Source: Lentisphaerota bacterium (lineage in GTDB: Bacteria > Verrucomicrobiota > Lentisphaeria > Victivallales > UBA1829). Taken from it: a DNA stretch of 32,424 nucleotides. The stretch spans positions 1 through 32,424 of the forward strand of contig SUWI01000029.1 in assembly GCA_015061565.1 (NCBI GenBank), read 5' to 3'. Position 1 is the first letter of the stretch. The number at the start of each line of letters is the position of its first letter. The notes under the pieces are model-generated. The model saw only the letters and a program-made list of their open reading frames with translations, searched no databases and was not told the DNA's origin. This document shows positions 25,781-32,424 of this stretch, piece after piece. Both the position numbers and the translations under genes were made by a program.

Positions 25781-27973
25781 ATGTTTGCCAGAATCGGAAC
25801 AACAGTTTTGCTTTCCGGACTCCTGATTTCTTATTCGCTTACGGGAGCGGAAGCGTTTTCCAATCCGGGATTCGAGAGTGGCACCTGTGCGTGGAAAACC
25901 CGGACATTCCGTTACCACAACGCCCTGAAACCGGCTTGGAAACTGATTTCGGTCAAAACGACCGGAATGAAGGTCCAGTCCAAAACGGTCCGCAGCGGGA
26001 AATATGCGCTGTCGATCTTCAACCAGACGCCCTACGGCTATATTCAGCTCTATCCCCCGGCGATCCCGGTCAGCGAAGGGAAACGCTACTGTCTCCGTTA
26101 TTTTGTTTACAACGCTTCGACGTCCTCGGAGCCGACTGCCATTCTGACCGATCTTTATTTCGACAATGCGGCCGGCCATCAGGTCTGGCGACATGTCAGG
26201 GAATTTCCCGCATTCACCGCGCGCAAGAATGAATGGCTGCCGGTGGAACTCCGTTTCGAGGTGCCGCGCAACGGCGCCAGCAAAATGCGCATCTGCATTC
26301 AGGCCGGCGGGAACGGACTTTGCGGTTTTCTGGATGATTTTTCATTTCGGGAAGTCCCGCCCGCAAAGATTTCCGGCCGGTATGATGCCGCCCGGGAACT
26401 CCCCGGCATGCCCGGCCTCCGGCTCTGGACTGACATCATTCAGGTGCAGACTCCATACCAGGGAATGCCGCAGAAGCTGACCCGTGACTCTGCTGTCCGG
26501 CTGAGCGCGGCTTCCAATGAAAGAGAATATGTCCAGCTGATCCTCCATCCGGAATCCGACTTGCGGAATGTCCGGCTTTCCGGACTGCGGCTGAACGGAC
26601 CGGACGGCGCGTCCATCGGAAGCGCGGCATACCGGTTCCAGCGGATCGGTTACATCGACATTCCGGCCAGCGCCGGTTCAAAAGCCGGGATGAGGCCGGA
26701 TCCGCTTTTCCGGGAGACCGTTTTCGATGCTCCGAAGCAATGCAATACACCGGTCCTGCTCTCCATCGATGTGCCGAAAAACACCCGGAAAGGGCTCTAT
26801 AAAGGCGGTATCGTCATCGAAGCCAACGGGAAAAAACATACCATCCCGCTCGAATTGCGAGTCCGGTCGTTCGAACTGCAGGAAATCGCCGCGCTGAAAA
26901 CTTTTTTCTATGCACGCTACGAGGAATTCGTCCGGTTCGACCGCCGTCCGAAAGATGAGATCCTTGACATCATCCATGATATTCTGCATGAACACCGGAT
27001 CAACGGCAATCAGGGCCAGACCCTGCCGATGCCTGAATACAAACTCAAAGACGGACGTTTGACGATCACCGGGTTCGACGCTTTCGACAAGTATATTCAG
27101 CGCAGAATCGACCGGGACGGCATGAGGATCTTCCCCGTTCCATATCTTTACTTCTTCGGGGATACCGGCGGATTCTACAAGGGCCGCGACCGTGTTTTCG
27201 GCAATGTCCCCTACAACAGTCCCGAGGGGAAACAGTATCTGGCCGATTTCGCCGGACAGTTCCAGGCTCATGTGAAGAAGAGATTCCCCCAGGCCGAATT
27301 CCTGGCCTACATCTGGGATGAACCGCGCGGCAATGCGGAGCTGGACCCGCTGCTGAAAAGCATCCGCTCAGGAGCGCCGGACATGACGATTTTCATGACG
27401 GTGCCGATCCGTTACGCCTATCCGGAAGTGAATATCTTCTGCGATGCCTTCCAGCCGTTTTTCAAGCCGTCCTTCCATGCTGCGCTTCCCAATGCCCGGT
27501 TCTGGATCTATAACTGGCCGGCAAGTCTAAGTCCGGTGGAATACATTCAGGCGAGGCTTTTCCCGCTGCTGGCGTATTTCAACGACGCGGAAGGCGCCCT
27601 GATCTGGCAGATATTCAATGCATACCCGAACAAAAATCCCTGGACGGATATGGTGAAAACCTACAACTGCGGCTCGGCCACGCTGGTATATCCTCCGCGA
27701 AAACCGGGTGACCGGTTCCATACTTCACAGCGTTTTGCTGCCATTCGGGAAGGAATCGATGATTTTGACTATATGAAACTGCTGGAAAAACGTGTCGAGG
27801 CAGCTGCCCCCGGAAAAGGGCGCGCTTATGTCAAAGCGCTTCTCGCACCCATGTTCACGGGAAACAAACTGGAATACCGCAACGATCCGGCTTTGCTTTC
27901 CCGGCTCCGCGACAAGCTCGGCGATGCGCTTGATTCATCTGAACTGGACAAAAAACTTCTGAATTCGCTGTAA
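25781..27973 (+). CDS. Secreted DUF4091 domain-containing glycoside hydrolase-like protein
   Basis: 730 aa; signal peptide; FLAYIWDEPRGN; YPPRKPGDRFHTSQRFAAIREGIDDFDYMKLLEKRV. Confidence 0.8.
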   Translation: MFARIGTTVLLSGLLISYSLTGAEAFSNPGFESGTCAWKTRTFRYHNALKPAWKLISVKTTGMKVQSKTVRSGKYALSIFNQTPYGYIQLYPPAIPVSEGKRYCLRYFVYNASTSSEPTAILTDLYFDNAAGHQVWRHVREFPAFTARKNEWLPVELRFEVPRNGASKMRICIQAGGNGLCGFLDDFSFREVPPAKISGRYDAARELPGMPGLRLWTDIIQVQTPYQGMPQKLTRDSAVRLSAASNEREYVQLILHPESDLRNVRLSGLRLNGPDGASIGSAAYRFQRIGYIDIPASAGSKAGMRPDPLFRETVFDAPKQCNTPVLLSIDVPKNTRKGLYKGGIVIEANGKKHTIPLELRVRSFELQEIAALKTFFYARYEEFVRFDRRPKDEILDIIHDILHEHRINGNQGQTLPMPEYKLKDGRLTITGFDAFDKYIQRRIDRDGMRIFPVPYLYFFGDTGGFYKGRDRVFGNVPYNSPEGKQYLADFAGQFQAHVKKRFPQAEFLAYIWDEPRGNAELDPLLKSIRSGAPDMTIFMTVPIRYAYPEVNIFCDAFQPFFKPSFHAALPNARFWIYNWPASLSPVEYIQARLFPLLAYFNDAEGALIWQIFNAYPNKNPWTDMVKTYNCGSATLVYPPRKPGDRFHTSQRFAAIREGIDDFDYMKLLEKRVEAAAPGKGRAYVKALLAPMFTGNKLEYRNDPALLSRLRDKLGDALDSSELDKKLLNSL

Positions 27974-28004
27974 GCGGACGCAATGAATTTTCTTTGAGAT
28001 TGTC

Positions 28005-30197
28005 ATGCAGGTTCATTTCTCAAAAAAAAGGAAACTCTTCCGGCTCGATACGGAACATATATCCTATCTCTTCCGCATCGGGCCGTCGGGCGAACTGCGG
28101 CATATCTGGTTCGGGAGCAGAATCGATGATGATGCGATCATCGAAGAGTTTGCCGTCCGCAGGGGAACATCCTCATTTTCCCCGCATCCGGAAGGGCTGT
28201 CTCCGGAGGATTCCCTTGACTTGCTGCCGCTGGAGCATTCCACATACGGCGCCGGGGATTTCCGGATCACGGCTTCGGCGCTCCGCAAGGAAAACGGGAC
28301 CAGCGTAACTTCGGCCGTCTACCGTTCCCACAAGATCTTCAAAGGAAAGAAAAAAATACCCGGACTGCCGTCCAGTTTTTCACAGTCCAAAGATTCCATG
28401 ACTTTGGAAATCACGATGGAGGATGGTTTTTCCGGTGCGGAAATCATCCTGTCCTATTCCGTTTTTGCCGATTCGGATGTGATTGCCCGTTCGGTCAGAG
28501 TTTCGAACCCGACGGAAACGGTCATCCGGGTCGAAAAGCTGCTGAGTGCCCAGCTCGATTTCCACAGCGCCGATTTCGATGTCGTTTACCTGAAGGGGAT
28601 GTGGGCAAAGGAACGTCAGGCTGTCCGTCATCCCCTGATCCCCGGCATTCAAAGTTTTTCCAGTTCGCGCGGGGCGACCGGACATCAATACAATCCGGGG
28701 ATCGTCTTTGCCGAACCGTCCGCCTCGGAAAAGGCCGGTGATGTATATGGCATGCTCCTGCTCTACAGCGGGAATTACATTGCAGAAGCCGAAGTCGATC
28801 AATACCGGACGCTGCGGGCTCTCATCGGGATCAACCCGGAAAATTTTGAATGGAAACTGGAACCCGGCGAAACTTTTTATGCCCCGGAAGCGCTGCTTTT
28901 CTTTTCTGCCGAAGGTCTGGGCGGACTGTCCCGGATCAGCCACAGGTTCCTGATCGATCACGTGATCCGGAGTCCCTGGGTGCATCGGGAAAGGCCGGTC
29001 CTCATCAACAACTGGGAAGCAACCTACTTCAATTTCGATGATAAAAAGATTCTCAAGATCGCTGAAGAAGCCTCCAAGCTCGGGATCGAAATGCTGGTCC
29101 TGGATGACGGCTGGTTCGGTGAACGGAATGATGACCGGTCTTCGCTGGGTGACTGGTTCGTCAACAGGAAGAAACTCGGAAATCTGGCAGCCCTGGTGCG
29201 GAAAATCAATGACCTCGGCATGAAGTTCGGTCTCTGGTTCGAGCCGGAAATGGTTTCGGAAAACAGCAATCTTTACCGCAAACATCCCGACTGGGTTCTC
29301 TGCGTTCCCGGCGGAAGACGGTCCATCGGAAGAACACAAATGGTTCTGGATATGTCCCGCAGGGATGTCGTTGACAGCCTGTTCCGATCCATATCTTCGG
29401 TTCTGCATTCGGCGAACATCGAATACATGAAATGGGATATGAACCGGAATCTGACGGAGATCCATTCCCGGCTTCTTCCGCCGGACCGCCAGAAGGAAAC
29501 GGCACACCGTTACGTGCTCGGGGTATATGAACTGCATGAACGTCTGCTGAAAGCGTTTCCGAACCTGCTGATCGAAAGCTGTTCCGGCGGAGGAGGACGT
29601 TTCGATGCGGGAATGCTTCATTATGCACCGCAGATCTGGTGCAGCGACAATACCGATGCGCTGGAAAGGATCTCCATTCAATTGGGAACTTCCCTCTTCT
29701 ATCCGTCTTCCTCGATGGGGGCCCATGTCTCGGTCTGTCCGAACCATCAGACGCACCGGACGGTCCCGTTCTCCCTGCGGGGGCATATCGCGCTCGGCGG
29801 GACATTCGGATATGAACTGGATATCACCAGGCTGACGCCGGATGAAAAAGATCTGGTCCGGAAACAAATCCGGAATTATCATCACTGGAACCGGATCATC
29901 CGCGAAGGGGAATTTCATCGTCTCACCGAAGGTTTCGGCCGTTCCGATTTCGCCGCATGGTGCTGGGTTTCCCCCGACCGGCGGGAAGCTCTCGCGGCAG
30001 CCGTCCGCAAAACCAGCGAACCTTGCGGCATCAATCCGCCGGTCCATCTGAGACTGCGCGGACTCGACCCGGAAATGCTTTACGAACTGGATGATCATCG
30101 CCGGGCCCACGGGCGGACGCTCATGAATGCAGGGATCCGCATACCGAATGCGGAAACGGATGCCTCCAGCATCCTGATCCATTTGAAGGCAGTATAA
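28005..30197 (+). CDS. Alpha-galactosidase (GH36)
   Basis: 730 aa; VLDDGWFGERNDD, GLWFEPEMVSENSNLYRKHPDWVL, IEYMKWDMNRNLTE (nucleophile region), IWCSDNTDALERISIQLGTS (acid/base region). Confidence 0.95.
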   Translation: MQVHFSKKRKLFRLDTEHISYLFRIGPSGELRHIWFGSRIDDDAIIEEFAVRRGTSSFSPHPEGLSPEDSLDLLPLEHSTYGAGDFRITASALRKENGTSVTSAVYRSHKIFKGKKKIPGLPSSFSQSKDSMTLEITMEDGFSGAEIILSYSVFADSDVIARSVRVSNPTETVIRVEKLLSAQLDFHSADFDVVYLKGMWAKERQAVRHPLIPGIQSFSSSRGATGHQYNPGIVFAEPSASEKAGDVYGMLLLYSGNYIAEAEVDQYRTLRALIGINPENFEWKLEPGETFYAPEALLFFSAEGLGGLSRISHRFLIDHVIRSPWVHRERPVLINNWEATYFNFDDKKILKIAEEASKLGIEMLVLDDGWFGERNDDRSSLGDWFVNRKKLGNLAALVRKINDLGMKFGLWFEPEMVSENSNLYRKHPDWVLCVPGGRRSIGRTQMVLDMSRRDVVDSLFRSISSVLHSANIEYMKWDMNRNLTEIHSRLLPPDRQKETAHRYVLGVYELHERLLKAFPNLLIESCSGGGGRFDAGMLHYAPQIWCSDNTDALERISIQLGTSLFYPSSSMGAHVSVCPNHQTHRTVPFSLRGHIALGGTFGYELDITRLTPDEKDLVRKQIRNYHHWNRIIREGEFHRLTEGFGRSDFAAWCWVSPDRREALAAAVRKTSEPCGINPPVHLRLRGLDPEMLYELDDHRRAHGRTLMNAGIRIPNAETDASSILIHLKAV

Positions 30198-30224
30198 AAA
30201 CCATTTTTTAATTGAGGAGCAGCC

Positions 30225-31187
30225 ATGCGTATTACGGGAACATTTCTGGATGAGATCAGTCACGACATCCCCCATCAGAACTGGGGCAGAGAAGAATGGG
30301 ACGCGGACTTCCGCGCCATGAAAGCGTTCGGGATCAACACTGTGGTGATGATCCGCTGCGGCTGGAAACAGTGGATGACCTTTCCCTCCGAAGTTCTGAT
30401 GAAGCGCAAAGCGGGGTTCCGTCCGCCGGTCGATCTGCTCGATATGTTCCTCGACCTTGCCGAGAAGTATGGAATGAATTTTTTCTGCGGGTCCTACGAT
30501 TCGGGGAACCCCTGGTGGCACAGCGACTATCAGGTGGAACCTGAAGTGGCACTGATGCAGGAAGTCTGCAAAGAGATCATCGACCGTTACGGACAGCGCA
30601 AGGCATTCAAAGGCTGGTATCTTTCCCAGGAGATCGCGGGAAAAAATCCTGCCGCCACCACCTGCTACCGCGAACTGGGCACCATGCTCAAGGACCGCAT
30701 GCCGGGCGTGAAAATCATGATTTCTCCCGGCATGTCCGGCGCCAAGGCCTACAACGAGAAAATGGAGAAACTCGGCGTCACCATCGCCCCTGAACTCCAT
30801 GAAGCGCATTGGCGGGCAAATATGGAAAAGATCCGCGGCATCGTGGATATCGTGGCGTTTCAGGACGGCCATGTGGAAATCGAATTGCTGCCGACTTTCC
30901 TGAAGATCAATAAACGGCTCTGCGAAGAAAACGGCATCGACTGCTGGACCAACAGCGAGAGTTTCGACCGGGATATGCCGATCGATTTCCTGCCCATCAA
31001 ATGGGAGAAGCTCAGATTGAAACTGAAAGCAGCGGAAGAAGCCGGGATCCGGAACGCCATCACCTTCGAATTTTCCCATTTCCTCAGTCCCAACAGCATG
31101 TACAGATCCGCCGGAGGATTGTTCGACCGTTATTGTGAGGAGAACAACATTCCCGCCCGCGCCCGGGATTTCCGCCAGCACTGGTGA
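30225..31187 (+). CDS. DUF4434 domain-containing TIM-barrel protein
   Basis: 320 aa; ITGTFLDEISHDIPHQNWGREEWDADFRAMKAFGINTVVMIR; FKGWYLSQEI. Confidence 0.8.
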   Translation: MRITGTFLDEISHDIPHQNWGREEWDADFRAMKAFGINTVVMIRCGWKQWMTFPSEVLMKRKAGFRPPVDLLDMFLDLAEKYGMNFFCGSYDSGNPWWHSDYQVEPEVALMQEVCKEIIDRYGQRKAFKGWYLSQEIAGKNPAATTCYRELGTMLKDRMPGVKIMISPGMSGAKAYNEKMEKLGVTIAPELHEAHWRANMEKIRGIVDIVAFQDGHVEIELLPTFLKINKRLCEENGIDCWTNSESFDRDMPIDFLPIKWEKLRLKLKAAEEAGIRNAITFEFSHFLSPNSMYRSAGGLFDRYCEENNIPARARDFRQHW

Positions 31188-31384
31188 CGCCGTTCCCGTC
31201 TGCATGTATAGCCGGGCCCTTTTATTCAGCGGTATTTTTCCATAGGATGATTTCAAAATCCGGAATCCGTGCTATATTATTCGGGAAACGCTTCATTCAC
31301 CATATGGGAATGACAGCAAGACGGATATATCCTTATTGGAACAGACCGTGGGAAATGACAACCATTTGAAACAGGGAATAAGCG

Positions 31385-31712
31385 ATGATTTATTTCTTTG
31401 CCGACAATCATTATGCGATGGAACCGGGGAAACATCTCCTGGAAAAATTCTCACCCGAACTGCAGAAACGGATCCGTTTTTATCAGGACGACTGGTCCAT
31501 GCTCGAAAGCGGGGAATGGACCGATTCCTGCGAACTGCTGATCCTGAATATGATCGCGGGTACCTGCAACCAGCCCATGCCCGGACCCGGCGCGGAAAAA
31601 GCGGTGCGGCGCTATTGCGAAAAAGGCGGACCCATCCTGCTGCTGCATGGCTCCAGCGCCGCCTTCTGGGGTTGGAGCTGGTGGCGGGAACTCCCCGGTC
31701 TGCGCTGGGTCA
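31385..31712 (+). pseudogene. ThuA-like (trehalose utilisation-like) N-terminal fragment, 3'-truncated at a chimeric junction
   Basis: MIYFFADNHYAMEPGKHLLEKFSPELQKRI...CEKGGPILLLHGSSAAFWGWSWWRELPGLRWVR, then the frame enters antisense of another gene. Confidence 0.55.
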
Positions 31713-32112
31713 GGCGGTTCTTCTGCCGTTCGGTTGCCGGAGCGTTCGGGGCAAGTTTCTGTCTGGGAACAAAACCTTCGATGGTTTTGCCGGTCTTTTC
31801 CTGCTGGACCGCGTGCCAGATCATGTTTTTCGCCATGTCGCTGGTCAGATTGGCAAAGGTCTCGCGCTTCAGACCCTTGCGGAAGCCGCGATGGATCAGG
31901 TCGGCGAGCTTGCGTTTCTGCGCATTGCTGGCGGGGATTTCCTTGTCTCCGCGCAATTCCGTGATGATTCCGGCGGCTTCGCCTTTGGTCAGAGCCTGCC
32001 ATTTGTCAGCCTCAAAACGGGGGTATTCCCCCTGTTTGACAGCGTGTCCGATCACTTTTTTCTGGGCATCGGTTGCAGGTTCGTTCGGGTTCTTGATGGT
32101 GACGGTGTTCAT
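31708..32112 (-). pseudogene. Mobile-element-type protein with repeated ATxxQKxxL motif, C-terminally truncated at the junction
   Basis: MNTVTIKNPNEPATDAQKKVIGHAVKQGEYPRFEADKWQALTKGEAAGIITELRGDKEIPASNAQKRKLADLI...APATERQKNRLTQ; then reads into antisense of the ThuA-like gene. Confidence 0.6.
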
Positions 32113-32149
32113 GGTTTGTGTCCTTTCCTATTAGATTATTGGTTGAGGG

Positions 32150-32302
32150 TTAAAATTCATTTTCCATGATTTCTTCGAACATGGCATAATCGCCGTTGGT
32201 CAGGTAGCAGTTATCTTCGATCCAGGTGAAATCCTCTTCATGATTGCGGATGTTCTTCCGGGTGTAAACCTTGAATCCGTAAGCGATTGCACAAGCAGCC
32301 AT
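32150..32302 (-). CDS. Small hypothetical protein (mobile-element associated by context)
   Basis: MAACAIAYGFKVYTRKNIRNHEEDFTWIEDNCYLTNGDYAMFEEIMENEF*; GGAG SD upstream. Confidence 0.55.
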   Translation of the reverse strand: MAACAIAYGFKVYTRKNIRNHEEDFTWIEDNCYLTNGDYAMFEEIMENEF

Positions 32303-32344
32303 TTTGCATACTCCTTTTTGGTTGTAATTCTTTTTACTTGAACG

Positions 32345-32419
32345 ATTTTGTTCTTGCACAAGGAAGCCGCGAGGCGGGCGCGACTGCGGCCGACGGGAAA
32401 GCGGCGCAAAGAACAAAAT
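32345..32419. repeat. Inverted repeat ATTTTGTTCTT ... AAGAACAAAAT flanking a GC-rich segment
   Basis: 11 bp perfect arms at 32345-32355 and 32409-32419. Confidence 0.4.
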
Positions 32420-32424
32420 TGACT

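Noticed and set aside
28380-31256. 958-aa minus-strand ORF antisense to the GH36 and DUF4434 genes
   Set aside because: Shadow ORF from biased third codon positions. The plus strand encodes two well-supported proteins, and the antisense product shows no recognisable motif.
1-32424. tRNA and rRNA genes
   Set aside because: No cloverleaf-like or rRNA-like segment was noticed by eye; not exhaustively searched.

Overview
The window looks like part of a Lentisphaerota (Victivallales-like) chromosome. The main signs are several [24 protein letters not shown] pseudopilins, DUF4838/DUF4091/DUF4434-type enzymes, LacI/GntR regulators and xylose-isomerase-like TIM barrels. Two carbohydrate-catabolism modules have the same layout. 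Module 1 (about 937-15064) is: LacI regulator, zinc-type dehydrogenase, sugar isomerase/epimerase, radical SAM/SPASM protein, pseudopilin, secreted protein, DUF4838 protein, GH20-like enzyme, Gfo/Idh/MocA oxidoreductase, beta-galactosidase-like TIM barrel, EamA transporter and a strong terminator. Module 2 (about 22416-31187) is: GntR-LacI hybrid regulator plus isomerase on the minus strand, divergent from pseudopilin, DUF4091 enzyme, GH36 alpha-galactosidase and DUF4434 protein. Between them is a scarred region. It holds a serine recombinase that appears to be inserted in a pseudopilin gene, a block of about 550 bp with at least eight copies of a 17-20 bp repeat plus hairpins, a 5'-truncated (possibly TIR-domain) Sel1 gene, an IS4-like transposase remnant, and a CE7 esterase next to an uncharacterised secreted TIM-barrel-like protein. 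Both window ends show chimeric junctions with mobile-element-type genes: a truncated Y-family polymerase on the left, and a ThuA-like gene fused to a truncated mobile-element gene on the right. The strongest leads are the repeat block, the recombinase/pseudopilin junction, the tandem LacI operators, the mirrored GntR-associated promoters, and the recurring pseudopilin-plus-catabolic-operon layout with a radical SAM protein directly upstream of one pseudopilin. All calls come from reading the sequence and the supplied ORF track; no searches were run.
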